Origin: Blasia pusilla
Taxonomy: Eukaryota; Marchantiophyta; Marchantiopsida; Blasiales
Direction: 5' to 3'
DNA: 64,000 bases
Assembly: GCA_050084515.1 (NCBI GenBank)
Contig: CM114273.1
Location: forward strand, 22,630,001-22,694,000
The notes under the pieces are model-generated. The model searched no databases, was not told the DNA's origin, and saw only the letters and a program-made list of their open reading frames with translations. Below, piece by piece: positions 44,815 through 56,999 of the stretch (its first letter is position 1; each line of letters begins with the position of its first letter). Both the position numbers and the translations under genes were made by a program.

Positions 44815-46322
44815 GTCCGTTTCCGTACAACCATGAAGTGGATGAACATGAGTGCGAGAGGCATGATGGAGGAAAAAAATTCCGCATAGACATGTTTGTC
44901 CCTAGGATAGACATATGTGTGCATGTAATCTTGCCTTAGAACCGCTCTAGAGACTTTGGTCCCATTAGATTTACATCTTCATCTACCACCATATATGTCT
45001 ATTTAATCATCTCTAACTATGTTTTAGTGGACTAATAAATTATAAAATAGAATAAGATACAAAAATAGAATTAGAAAACAGTGCAAGTAGCATAAAATTT
45101 GGGATGAAGCTAGGAGACCCATTGAATACATAAAAACAAAAGAAGAATAATCCCTAGCCAAGCCACTACCTAAGAAAAGATGCAACAAATCCAATTGTGG
45201 CCCCATTTAGTTGGAACTAGATTTATGACTATACCTTCTTCCTCAACTAGTAACATGAGATTACAAAAAATGGATTAAAGTCCAATACTACAAAGTGTCG
45301 AGAGTGGACTTTCAATTTGTCGTCCATTAGTTTCATTTATGAAAAAATAGGTTTACAAAAAAATTTCCATAAAAAATGAAAAAAAGTGAGACAAAAGATG
45401 AGGAATTTCTAGGAGTTAAATCTCTCAGACAAAGTTTTATGAGGGAAAGGTGGCCTTTGGGCAATGCAAGTGAAGAATGATATTAGGGCATCTCAACTTT
45501 GCATGCTTATAAGATCCCTCATATATGATGTAAATCCAATATGTTCGATGTTAGGGCCAGAGTTGTATTTAACTCTTATGCTTCCAACTAAAAATATGAA
45601 ATATAAAGTCATATTCCCAACATCGAGTGGAAATATCTTGTTTATCCTTTTCTTTCACCTACAAGGATGCAACTTTGCATACACATATATAAAGAGGAAA
45701 ATATGTGCTTTCAATCTATCAAAAAATAAGAAAATAAATCTCTAAGGTATTTGACCCCATATTGCACAATATGTATCATTCCATGAGATTTTCCTTCTCT
45801 CTAGGATTTTGTAGCACAACAAAATACCACTTTCCCTCTTTTTTCTCCTTTTTTAATTTTGAATAAACAAACAAATTCTGCTATTTACTCATAAATTCTA
45901 CTTAAAAGTTTTGGAATTTGCTAAATGAAATTTACCTTCTTGTCGGTCTCTTGTCATTTTCCCTCTTACCTCCACTTTGTTTATTTACAATGAATAGCGA
46001 ACATTTGTTGTTTGTTTGAATCTATTATAAAAAGGTTATGAAAATTTGTAGAGTGTAGAAAATTTTTACCTTATTTCTTGAATTTTTTTAAGTAGAATGG
46101 AATCATCTTCTTTGGAGCAAGGATTTTTTTTCAAGAATACTAATTTGCTAGATCCTTCCATTATATCCATGATTCAACTTCTTGTTAGACTTTTGGATAC
46201 TTACTTGTGATAGCCACAAAACGTTTAATGGAATTCCATAGGTTTAAAGAACCCAAAAGAGTATTACCTCACCACTAGTATACATGTCATCACAATAATT
46301 GCATCTTCGCCACACTCTTAAA
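44815..46322. other. AT-rich intergenic DNA
   Basis: No supported gene. The frame at 45,464-45,745 (plus) lacks any motif or continuation. A- and T-rich tracts dominate from 45,000 onwards. Confidence 0.45.
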
Positions 46323-46550
46323 CCTATATTATTATTGGAGAGTGTCTTCTTGATTTACAAATACCTCTCTGTTTGACACGTGGCAACTAGGGAGCAAAAA
46401 AATATTTCACACGCTATGGACAACAGATTTTTTTATAATTTGTGTGTAACATCATTAGTCATCTTACTCCCGTCCCCTCCTTTCACGGGTCGGAGAAGGA
46501 CTCCTCAAATAATTTTTTATTTATCGTGCATTGCAGAGGCCACTTACTAG
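46323..46550 (+). mobile_element. Small non-autonomous Helitron, 228 bp
   Basis: The 5' end is CCTATATTATTATTGGAGAG, where TC is expected and the first T is C. The 3' end is a partly decayed hairpin (CGTGCATTGCAGAGGC) followed by CACTTACTAG. The flanking bases are A (46,322) and T (46,551), the invariant Helitron target. The interior (TTTGTGTG..CATCATTAGTC) is shared with the Helitron end at 62,350-62,701, and the first 75 bp with 62,703-62,830. It has no coding capacity. Confidence 0.75.
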
Positions 46551-48647
46551 TCAATATAATGATTAGTGATCCCATATACATTGTACGAAAAAATAGTAAT
46601 AAAATAAGATAAATCAATAACACTACTTTATTGTGTTCATCACATATATTTTACCAAGTCAAAGTAGCCCGTGTTAGTGGTAGATTTTTTTTTGAGAGAT
46701 TTGAATTAGTAAAAGGAATGGGGTTCCATAAACGGAAGAAAGAAAGAAAAATTCTATGATGGAGTGAGATTTAGTAAAAATGAAATATAACTACTTTCAC
46801 TATATGCTGAGAATTTATATCTTTATTGACATGTCTAACATGGATTTTACATTTAACTAGTTAATAGGAGGGCGACGCAAACGAAAAATTCGGAAAATAT
46901 GGCATCTTCAAAAGGACCAGCGGAAACGAGCTTGTCCTCCAAAACTTTCAAACAAATTAAGAAAATAGAATTCGCGCATAATGTTGGATATAGAAAACAT
47001 CTTATCTAGTGGGCCACACAGGGACACGCACGGGGCGAGTTCTTACGCGTGGAGGGGAGGTTCCCTCGGTCCCACCCAAGTCAGTCAACGTCTGTGGAAC
47101 ACGACAGCCTGACCGGGAATGTCATACGATTCCACCTGCTACCGGTAGTGCCGGAGGCGATGTAACGATTTCCCCGAGTTTCCAAAAGCGGATAACTTGG
47201 AAACATACAAACGTGTCACAGTCCATGGACACAAGGTTGTCATGGGTACCGAAGTAGTCGAACAAACAAAAAACAGCTACCTTTGACAAACAAACAAACT
47301 GCCCCGTTTTGTCTCTTTCCCACTTCCCTCGGCGGGTTCGTTAGAGCCAGCCACCTGGCACTGTTATTCGCGCCACTGGAGGGAGCGGGTTGGCAAGTAC
47401 AAGTCAACGGCACCGGTTGACTCGCTCCGGTTCCGAGGAAGACACGTGTAATCCGTACTAGAAAAGAGGAAGAGAGTCAGGACTCAGGAGAGAGAAAGGA
47501 GAGAACTGCGAGAGAGAGCAAGGTCCACGTGTAGAGCAGGGTCCGGTGAGTTTCTTTACCGGCAGTGGTATTTTCTCGGCCATTTATATGGTGAGACGGT
47601 GACTTGCAGTTCCGAACTTCCGGTTAGTTATTTGAGATACGATATACAAACATACCCATTATTCCCGGTCCGTATTTCCCGACGATCGAGAAAAAGGAAC
47701 GGCCATTCCCGATTTTAACCGGCCAGGTCCGGACGTAACCCGGGTTCTCCCCGGGCCTGGACGCCGAGTACGACATGGACGGGATATGATTTACTCGCAA
47801 TTCCCGAGCGAGAGAATTGTTAATATCTTCAGTAAAATTATTTTTCTTCTTTTAAAACAATTAATTTATATTTTTCGAGTAGCCTCGTCTCCTTCGTCGC
47901 GTATATTAAAGTCACTAAAATTTGTTTCCCAATACGCGTTGGCCATCTGCCTCGGAGACAAATAATTTGGGACCACAAGTACTTAGGAACAGTAATGCTC
48001 TAACATGCTAACCAAAATATTAGGTTGCGTCAATTATCATATTCGTTGGGAATCAATATTCTTTTCGTAGGACTTGAATGTGCTGCCATTGACCAGATCT
48101 TGCGTCCATTTTCTTGAATTTAAATAAAAGGAAACTTTGACTCCTTCAAATGGAGCACGAGGAAAAGAACCCATTGGATTAAAATTTCACTAGCGAACAC
48201 CTCTCACAGTACATTGTTCGTCACCCAAGTAGATTTAAGGCACTACCATATGGACCATAAGGAGAAGAGCCGACAAACAGAAAATTCACTTACTATTAAA
48301 GCGATCACACAAGGACTTTCAGGAGCGAGTGCTTTCTTTCCTTTTATGTACGGGAATCATGAATGAGTTTAAATGACCAAAACTAAAATACAATGCCAAG
48401 GAGAAGAGCATATGAATGAATCAAATCTCGCTGTTCACCTTCAGCAATCCTCATATTAAAACAAGGTCATGGTAAATCTAAACTTGGGTTACTTTAAAAG
48501 CGGCCTTGAATTGCGCAACACGTCTCAAAATGGCGTTAAGAATCGACTCAACGAACCTTGAAGAAAGAAGCCTTTTAAGTTTATATCTTTTTTAAACAAG
48601 TAATCCAGAGAGAAAGTTGGGCGTTTATACTTCTCATTTCTTACGAA
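46551..48647. other. Intergenic DNA with a CpG-rich, promoter-like stretch
   Basis: From about 46,980 to 47,800 GC and CpG content are high. Two G-boxes (CACGTG at 47,443-47,448 and 47,526-47,531) lie about 80 bp apart, followed by purine-rich GAGAGA tracts and TTTATATGG near 47,583. This looks like a plant promoter or 5' leader, but no coding sequence follows on either strand and the 82-codon frame at 47,009-47,257 has no features. The rest is AT-rich filler up to the Helitron. Confidence 0.4.
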
Positions 48648-48680
48648 CTAGTAAGAATGCCCATGCATCAAAATCTAGCA
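48648..48680 (-). other. Helitron 3' terminus (CTAG end and decayed hairpin)
   Basis: The plus strand reads CTAGTAAGAATGCCCATGCATC, the reverse complement of the TTACTAG 3' end. The sequence that forms the subterminal hairpin in relatives (GTGCATCGCAC at 62,678) is here reduced to GATGCATGGGC. Host A at 48,647 precedes it. Confidence 0.8.
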
Positions 48681-48760
48681 TATACAAAATTAATCATATC
48701 AATTTTTTTTTCAATGGATGAAATATTAGAAAGTCTAAAAAAGCATACCAATATAAGACT

Positions 48761-51700
48761 TTAGCACTTCATTATATACAACATTATATACAACATTTTA
48801 GTGTAAATATCTATTTTGTTAATAGCCTTTTCACTATCTGTTATAATATGAATAGAATTCCTCGAGCCTACTCTTGACAAGGCAACATACAATTGCCCAT
48901 GAGAAAATATTGGATTTGGTAAGTAGATACCAACTCTATCTAATGTTTGACCTTGAGACTTATTAATCGTCATTGCAAAAGCAAGACGTATAGGAAATTG
49001 AAATCGTCGCAAATCAAAAGGTAGGCCAGAATCAGACGCAATCAATGGAATGCATGGAATGAAAACTCGAGCTCCGATGTTTTTTCCTGTGATAATTTTT
49101 GCATCTATAAGATGTCTACTAAAGCCAGCTATCACCAGCCGAGTCCCGCTTGCTTGTCCCTTGGCTCCATTCATATTCCGTAATAGCATTATTGGAGCTC
49201 CAATCTTCAAAGTCAAACAATGAGGTGGCAGTCCAGATGGTAAACATGTGTTCAAAAATTCTGTCGGATAAACAAGTCTCATCTCACCGTCGGAAACAGA
49301 ATCAACACTCAAGAAAGTATGCTCCTACAAAAACAAAATAAATCATTAATAATAAGAGCGATGATAGAAAATTGTAGCAATAGGTAATGAAAATATAATA
49401 ATGATATTCAAGAACATAAATATTACCTCTCCTGGAAATCGAGACATGATTTCCGCATTTATGATATCCACAGTTGTATTCTTGGTTGAAAAAATGGATG
49501 TACCCCTCAACAAATCAATGTCACTCCACTTATTAACATTGTGTCCATAAACAACGTCGATGAGATCATTGATCCTTGTCGTTTTTACAATTATCGTATC
49601 CGGAACTTGTATAAAATCCTCTCCAAGGTCCAAATGTAATGATACTCGACCCTCTCCTATCTCTAATAACCACGTTGCAAACGATTCTTGCTCTTCTCGT
49701 GCATATCCTACAAAAAAATATAAGATCAAGAAATGAGTACATATTAAAAATAAACAAAAACCACATGAAATGAAAAAGGAAAAATATTAGGTTAATTCTT
49801 AAATACCTTGTAAAGTATTAACTCTCATGTTGGTAGTGAGTTTCAATAATCTCACGTCAGACCAAATAAGAGATCTCCTCAATGTTGCATGCACAATTGT
49901 AGCACGATCTCCACGACGAACAACTGGAAGAAGTTGTCGAAAGTCACCACCGAATAAAATAATCTTCCCCCCAAAAGGCAAGTCTCGTAATCGAGTATCC
50001 ATCAAACCCCTGATATCTTGGAAAGTACGATTAACTACCTCGAATGCATGACGATGGGTCATAGGAGCTTCATCCCACACGATCAACTTCGCCTTTTGTA
50101 TAAGGCGGGCCATATGACTATTGACCGATAGGCTCGAAAATAGATAACGAAACAATATGTGAGGAACATTTAGGAAGGATAAATCTAAGAATATGACAAT
50201 AATATGCATGCCATAATTATAAAGTAAAAGGAAATAAAATCTTAAATCTAGACTTACTTGCAAGTGGAGCTTTCATGTACTTGAATAGGAATCTTGAATC
50301 GAGAATGAGCAGTACGACCTCCATCCAATAATAAAGCGGAAATTCTTGAAGATGCAAGTGCAAGAGCTATATAACCTCGCTCTGTACCATTGCAAGAAGA
50401 AGGTTGTACAAAAAGGTTTTTCCCGTTCCGCCAGGACCATCGATCAAGAAAAGTTTTTCCTGAAAATCCATATTTTTAGTGACAAAAATGCACTTTAAAA
50501 GAATAAAACTTAAAGAGATTTAAAGAGTAAAAAAGTCATCTTAAAATGTACTATGCATAATATCCACTTACAAAAGGCGGCGCATCCTGCAAGATATCGC
50601 GAAAAGCATTACAAATAACTTCCCAAATAGCTCGTTGTCCATCATTTAAAGATATCTCTCCTGCTCTCACACGTTCACAAAGCATATCATGATCGTAGGA
50701 GAGCTCTTCCTCTTCTAGACGCAAAATGGATAAATTGCGAGCTTGGAAATCTGGTTGAGGCATGTCAAGGAAGTCCGCCATACTCTTATCATGATCTTGA
50801 AGATGATAATGGACCTCCAATAACGCAACATTAATAATGTGAACATCCAATGGAAGGGTCATAATACCAATTCTCTGTTACAAGGAACAAATATAGAAGT
50901 TAAAACATAAATAAAATACATTAAAAAACTCATAAGAGAAAAATAAACTTAACAAAAGGCATGCATATTACCTCACGCTTTTGATGTAGAAGATCTTCAG
51001 TTAATGGAACCAAAAAATGTTCCCACACTGTAGCCGGAAGAGAAGGTGTATTATATAGAAGAATGATGGCAAAGAGTAGACGTAATGAATAGCCAGTGCA
51101 AATGACAACCGCCTCTTCAAAGCAAGAAAAGATCTCTCTATTGTCCTCCAAAAGTCCCATTTGAATAGCACTCTCTTTGAAGGTAGGATAAACTACACCA
51201 TCGATAGTTCTCAAATCTTGATATGATTGAGCTCCTCTCACATGATGGAGAAGTAATCGTAACCAATGACGCTCCCCTTCAGCTAGGATTAGCCAAAAAA
51301 AATATTAGGAAGGAAGCACGAATGTGTTTATAACTTTAACTAAAATTTTGCCTTAATAATTGTATTCTAACAGAGAATAGAAATTTTACCTGGGTTTGTC
51401 ATATACAAACGTCCCATAGGATGTCCACATCCTTTTCTTGCACGTTTACGCGGATGCCATTGCTTCTTATTCCAAGAGTAATGAGAAGGGAACTCCAAAT
51501 AAAGATATTGTCGCGCACTCGAATCAGAAACATTTGCTGCAAACCATTGAGTGAGAGTGGTTTCCTTACTTCGCTCTTGAATATTACCCAATGAATCTTG
51601 CCCATGAAAATATACCACTTGATTGTCTGGAAGCTGAACAATCAATCTCACAATACTTGGTTGCTCTGCATGTAGACTAAACTTGAAGATTCGCCAACAT

Positions 51701-54345
51701 GCTTCTGAAGAAGAAACATACCTTCATACCACACAATATAAATATTTTTAGGCTCCCACATAATATCATAGGAAAAAATAGGGAGATCTTGAAAGATAGA
51801 AGGATCGAAATACCTTGCATCAAGATATAATGATGTCTCATCAATAGTATCCTCGCATGATGTAGTATTTGCCAAGGTATATGATATGGCATCAGATCCC
51901 TTGTATACATACTTATAAAAGTACTTTACAGCCAAGATGCTATTTGTTATCTCCAAATTTATATGACAATCAAATAAAGTACATAACATTGGATTGTATG
52001 GAACTACCCAACGATTATCGAAGTCATTATTTGACTTATTAATCAATCTGCCATTATCACGCCTGCATAAACACATATAGAAGCGTGTTAGTAGTTGAGG
52101 AAAATACATAGCACACTAATAAAAGAGCATTAAATCATGAAATAAACAAAAAAACCAATGAATTACCTCTGATAAATAGGATATCCATCCTCATTCTCCA
52201 TTGTCATTGATGCAAAGGGCATTGGGTATCCTTTGGAACATTTTTTGTCGTTTAATCCGTGCAAGGTGCAGTTGGATGTGTTGCTCCACACGGACCATGA
52301 ATCATACAATTTCTTACAGTGGAATGTAGCCTAGGATGAGTGATAGGATTGGGGATCTCAGCAAATATAATATCGTTAAAATCAGAGGTTGTCCTTGGCT
52401 TATCCTTAGAAGCAAGAATAATTAGGATATGCAGATGTGGTAGCCCTCTATTTTGGAACTCGACTACATGAATGCATCCTACTACTCGACCCAAAATATG
52501 CTTATCCAATATAAGTCTCAATAACTCCTTCTTCTTTTGTTGGAAAACACGTACAACCAGGTCAGGACGATCAGACGTTGATTTCCCATGAAGCAGAGCA
52601 AAAGTAATCTCAAGCCATTTAGGGTTGCAAGTCATAGTCAAAAAGTAGTCAGGCTTCCCAAAATGTCTCACAATGGCCATAGCATCATGGTACAATTGAT
52701 GCATGTGACGGGGTCCTCCTATGAAAGACGAAGGTAAGATAATACATCTCCCTAAGCCTTGACCGTTCACATCATGCCGAGTCATGGCATCTCTGACACC
52801 TTGGTATAAATCAGCTCTCAACTCTTTTTGATGCAATCGTATCCAAGTTAGCCGTTGCATTTCAATAGTCGCATACATATACACCGTATATTCTTGAGTA
52901 AGACGACCAAACCTCAACAACCGATTATTATCCATAGCGTTAGCTCGCATTTGAAGTCTAAATGAAGCAAATTGTAAAGCTATAATGGTCTTTGAACTCA
53001 CCTCATGAGTGGTAACATCACCTTGCATTCCCCCTTGTACAATATCATCTTCATCCTCGTCCATGATAGCATCCCCTCTTAACGGCGCATCATGTCTATG
53101 ATCATGTTGCACTTGCAAAGGTATCCCTGGATGCCAACCTGCTTCACCATAAACAAACGGAAAAACAAAGTGCAATGGGATATAGGCTTCATTCAAATCT
53201 GATAGACGACGAATCCCTCCTCCATGTAAGCAAACAATAATATCACGTCCTTCTACTGGCTCACTCCCATCTCCCGGAAAGATAGCTGCAATCTCTGAAG
53301 CAACATGCTAGGTGCATCGTTTCGCATGGAGACCTCGCTTACTACCCTTAAGAACAATATGGAAGTCAGAATTACATGGATCAATAGCCACATTTAAAAA
53401 TAGAGCCACATATGGATTATGGGCATGTAACATATCTTGTAATCCCCTTAAGATCTTTGGCCTCAATTGATCCAGGTAATCTCCACTCATAATCCTTCTT
53501 CTATATTCCATCTGATGCTCATCATCATGAATATAAATTTGCGCAAATTGTGGAGGAGTACCACTTTCAGCATGAAGAGGTCCAATAGAATGATATACAC
53601 CACCTTGAATCCTGAAGTTTCCTGTACCACCTCGTTGCTCTGTCACATGAGCCCTAGTAGATGCCAATTGAAGAGCACTATTATAGGCACGTGCATTGCG
53701 AAAAAAATGAAGACTATTTGAACTCCTACCATAAAGTAATTCTGCTAGTATAGAAGGTGAAGCTGCCAAATATGGTAATTGAATCTTACCATGCCCACAA
53801 CACATACCAAAAGGCGAGCTCATAAACCTAGTATACTTCACTCTCTCACACTTCCAATGTAGAGCATTGCAACTCAAAAAAATAACATTCATAAGTCCAA
53901 CACTAAAACGGCCAATCATACTATCAATATGATCTTCCAACCTAAGAATTCGAATGTGCTTTTCTTCAAAGTTAGGAATACGTGCAATATTAAGCAACTT
54001 TTTCAAGTTCACAACCCTTCTGGATCCCACATTTGGAATTGAGGCATGTACATTGTCTTCATTTTCTTCCAGGTGGCCTTCACAATTGGCTCTAGTGGCA
54101 TCACTCCTTATCAACAGATCGCCAACATGTGCAATCTCATGTACTTCATCCAAAAAAGATCACACATTTGGAATCGAGGCATGTACATTGTCTTCATTCA
54201 CTTCCATATGGCCTTCACTATTAGATCCATTGGCATCACTCCTTATCAACAGATCGCCAACATCTGTAAACTCATGTACTTCATCCCAATGAGCACGTCT
54301 TCTTCTTTGGCCCTCAGCTCGAGCTACTTGACCCATGTGACATAA
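48761..54345 (-). pseudogene. Helitron RepHel: HUH replication initiator plus PIF1-like helicase, broken
   Basis: The protein nicks DNA as a HUH endonuclease and unwinds it for rolling-circle transposition. In order on the minus strand: the Helitron-like N domain (54,153-52,252); the HUH motif in NRGLPHLHILI (about 52,440); after an intron (52,166-52,063) the catalytic Tyr region KYFYKYVYKG (about 51,910); linker exons (51,705-51,391, about 51,290-50,972, about 50,880-50,570). Then Walker A GPGGTGKT (about 50,430), DEAPM Walker B (about 50,075), FGGDFRQLLPVV, and the C-terminal TINKSQGQT and YVALSRV motifs ending at 48,761. Introns are short GT-AG. Lesions are an in-frame TAG near 53,308, a frameshift near 52,260 and another near 50,400 just after Walker A. 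The catalytic motifs themselves survive. Confidence 0.9.
54031..54300 (-). repeat. 135-bp tandem duplication at the RepHel N-terminus
   Basis: The phrase ATTTGGAAT(T/C)GAGGCATGTAC starts at 54,031 and again at 54,166, a period of 135 bp (45 codons). Each copy encodes a variant of EVHE...VGDLLIRSDA...NEDNVHASIPNV. The two copies are now in different frames because of a small indel between them. A start codon in the second copy (read on the minus strand) gives the frame beginning MDEVHEIAHVGDL. Confidence 0.85.
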
Positions 54346-54599
54346 TCGTAGAGGATTGGTAGGAACTGGAAGATTGCAAGTAGAGGTTAAGAAATTAATA
54401 CATATGATTATAATAAAAATAAATATACATACAAAAATATCTATATTATAATTTGAGTATACAATTTAGAAATATACATTGGAGATGGTACGACCACAAT
54501 CCTAGAGTTTGGAATAGCTTCAACTTCATGATGTACTATTATTGGCCTGCAAAAAATGTTGTTATTAGAAATCATTCATAAAAATTTAAGACCACCTTA

Positions 54600-55560
54600 T
54601 AAATTTAAGCATACCTTATATTAGCTTGAGTATGAAAGTCATTAGTAGTCATGGCCTCGACTTCTTCTGTAGGAAGAAGATTGTGCCTCCTTCTCTGGCC
54701 TTGTGCTCGTGCAACTTGAAGCATAACATGTAATCCTTGGGGGTTGGACGGAAGTGGAAGACTGAGAAAAAAATATTTATAAAAATCAAGTCATAATAAT
54801 TATATTAAAAAATTCAACTTACAAAAAGACCAATCAAAAATAAGAAATTAATAAGTGGAAGAAACATACATGGGAGATGATGTAGTGTCTATTGAAACAT
54901 GAAGATTGCCATTGGTAGGTGTTGCTACCAACCTGGACAAAGAATAAGAAAAGTCAAAATAGGAAAAAAAAATCTAAATATATTTTGTAAGAAAAGGTAG
55001 AAATGTTATAAATAAGTAAATACCTTCTACTATTTGTGCCAGGTGAGTCATTGATAATGGGTGGTTGTAATTCTTCCATTGAAGGAACATTCACAATAGT
55101 TTCAATAGATCTCAATTGAACTAATTTAGCATGTCTTCGCTTTTATCCTTGAGCTTTCACAATTTGATGTATATCACGTAATCGTTGCGGGTTCGAAGGA
55201 TTTGGAAGTCTATAGCACAAACAAGAAAGATATTAAAGTCACACAACAAATCTAGAGTGTGCACATATGGTTACGATATCATTATATAATCATAATGCTA
55301 AGCATCCTTACAGTGGAGATGACAAAGTCGTTGAATGAGTTACAAATCGCATATCTTGAAGCGCCCTTCTGTTTCTTTGAGATGCCACCCTTCTAGCCTT
55401 CTTATATGCTAGCTTCTCTGTTCCTCCGAAATCCGCATAGAAGTTGGTGGACTACATGAAATCTGGTGATCATGCTCCACATTAGGTAAAAAGACTACAC
55501 TGGTGATGTCTGCGAATGGTCATTTTTCATTCCGCCTCGATGGTTCCTCTTGAGATTCAT
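54600..55560 (-). pseudogene. Upstream small exons of the Helitron gene
   Basis: Three similar short exons on the minus strand (about 55,560-55,310, 55,190-55,020 and 54,740-54,610) each carry a Lys/Arg-rich phrase such as QGQRRRHNLL, ending in a donor-like GTAAG or related site. A fourth version (EGQRRRRAHWDEV) begins the main RepHel exon near 54,340. They look like duplicates of one basic N-terminal exon, possibly DNA-binding or nuclear-targeting. Stops interrupt some of them. Confidence 0.5.
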
Positions 55561-55769
55561 GCATCTTGTGACAAAATCAACCATCCAAGAAAAATATGTA
55601 TTGAAAATATATCAAAAAATATTAGAAAAAATAAGAAATTTTGTTGCAAAAAAAGCTTAAACTCAAGTCTTGGTACGTGAATATTATATTTTATATAAAA
55701 AATAGAGCAACACATAACTTAAATTTTTATAAAAATCTGAAATGGGAAAATCATTCTAACGGGCAATGA

Positions 55770-56330
55770 GACTCAGCCGTACTCATCTCACTTGAGTCCT
55801 CCGAGCAAATTGTATGACAATCACTAATTTCCCATGACCCCGACCCGCAACAATCACGTACAAATGAATGGCTAGATGCTACAGGGTTCGAGGAAGGGAT
55901 GCAATCATGTGTGGAATCTATATCTCCCTCCTAACCTCCAACTACTCCTTGTGAAATAAAATGATGATTCACCACAGGTGTGGTTAAAATCCCAGATGCA
56001 CTCTCATCATAACTACAACTCTGATCATTTCTCAAAGGGCTAATACTAACAGTAGGAGCATTAATCCCATTTTCAAAAATCGGAAATGGTACATAGCTAG
56101 GACTTGAAGCCTTATCCGTGTTTTCAAAAATCGGCGATGGAACATAGCCAGGACTTGAAGCATTATTCCTATTTTCAATGATCGGCGATGGAACATACTC
56201 CAGACTTGATATTTGTATTACCTTTATGAGGTCGACATCTATAGGTGTATAATCCTTTCTTGTTCATCGAGAGGAACGTAGAACTCACCATCGCTAAAGC
56301 GTAAATCTTCAACACTCATTTATAAAGTAT
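55770..56330 (-). pseudogene. Helitron upstream coding region with 17-residue repeats
   Basis: The minus strand opens with MSVEDLRFSDGEFYVPLDEQ at about 56,320. After a change of frame or an intron (donor-like GTAATA near 56,222) it continues with three copies of YVP(S/F)PIFEN...ASSPG, a 17-residue unit. An acidic, Ser/Cys-rich tail ends near 55,770 (STAESHCPLE). A TAG interrupts it near 55,935. I do not know the function. Its position suggests the N-terminal part of the transposase precursor or a separate accessory protein. Confidence 0.5.
56070..56222 (-). repeat. Three 51-bp tandem repeats
   Basis: TTTTCAAAAATCGG-type starts occur at 56,070, 56,121 and 56,172, an exact 51-bp period that preserves the reading frame (17 codons). 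Confidence 0.85.
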
Positions 56331-56597
56331 CCTATATTATCCATATAAATATTTTAATAAAATAAATATTTTAAAATAATAAAATAAATACTCAATAGAA
56401 AAGGATACTAAATCTCCACACAGGAATATTAGTACACAAGCAGAGAAGACTTAATTTTTTGAGTCACTCTACTCCCAAAGAAATGAAACTTGATCATTTG
56501 CTCAACTCAACAATCTCAAACAGACATATCTGAAAATAGAACGAAGATGGTTTTTTGATGATTAATTGAATATAAACAATATATAGTACTCTTTTGG

Positions 56598-56930
56598 CTA
56601 CTTATCTCCAATATCTCGACTATCGTCACTAATGTCTAAATCCGCATAATCCATACACCTATATTCCAAGTCAAACTCATCACCAACATACCATCCCTCG
56701 GAATTATAGAGGGAAGTAGAAGAATATTGCCCATCGTCAAGATCTTCAAGAGGGCAACTATCTATAGAGTAACTCTTATAACTATTGAGAGTAATCAAAA
56801 TTTCCTGGCCTATTGAGACTTCTCTAACCTCCTCAGTCTCATTGAAACCATTTGAAATAGCAGCAGAAAATTTAGAGTCCACATCAAACAATTTTTCGTT
56901 GTGAGCGAGATAATGAAAATCTATGCTCCT
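56598..56930 (-). CDS. Acidic exon of the Helitron transcript, hypothetical
   Basis: A minus-strand open stretch of about 110 codons with no ATG at its start, which begins after an acceptor-like TGTGGTAG. It is rich in Asp, Glu and Ser (DLDDGQYSS, DYADLDISDDSRDIGD) and ends in a stop at 56,598. Similar acidic character is seen in the next exon at 55,770-56,330, so both may belong to one accessory product of the Helitron. No known domain is recognised. Confidence 0.4.
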   Translation of the reverse strand, partial: RSIDFHYLAHNEKLFDVDSKFSAAISNGFNETEEVREVSIGQEILITLNSYKSYSIDSCPLEDLDDGQYSSTSLYNSEGWYVGDEFDLEYRCMDYADLDISDDSRDIGDK

Positions 56931-56999
56931 CTCTCTCTACCACATATTCAGGACTCGTAATTATTACAATTTCTTTCATAAATAACGGCCTCTTGTAGC

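Noticed and set aside
47009-47257. Plus-strand frame of 82 codons
   Set aside because: It lies in CpG-rich, promoter-like DNA and has no motif or continuation.
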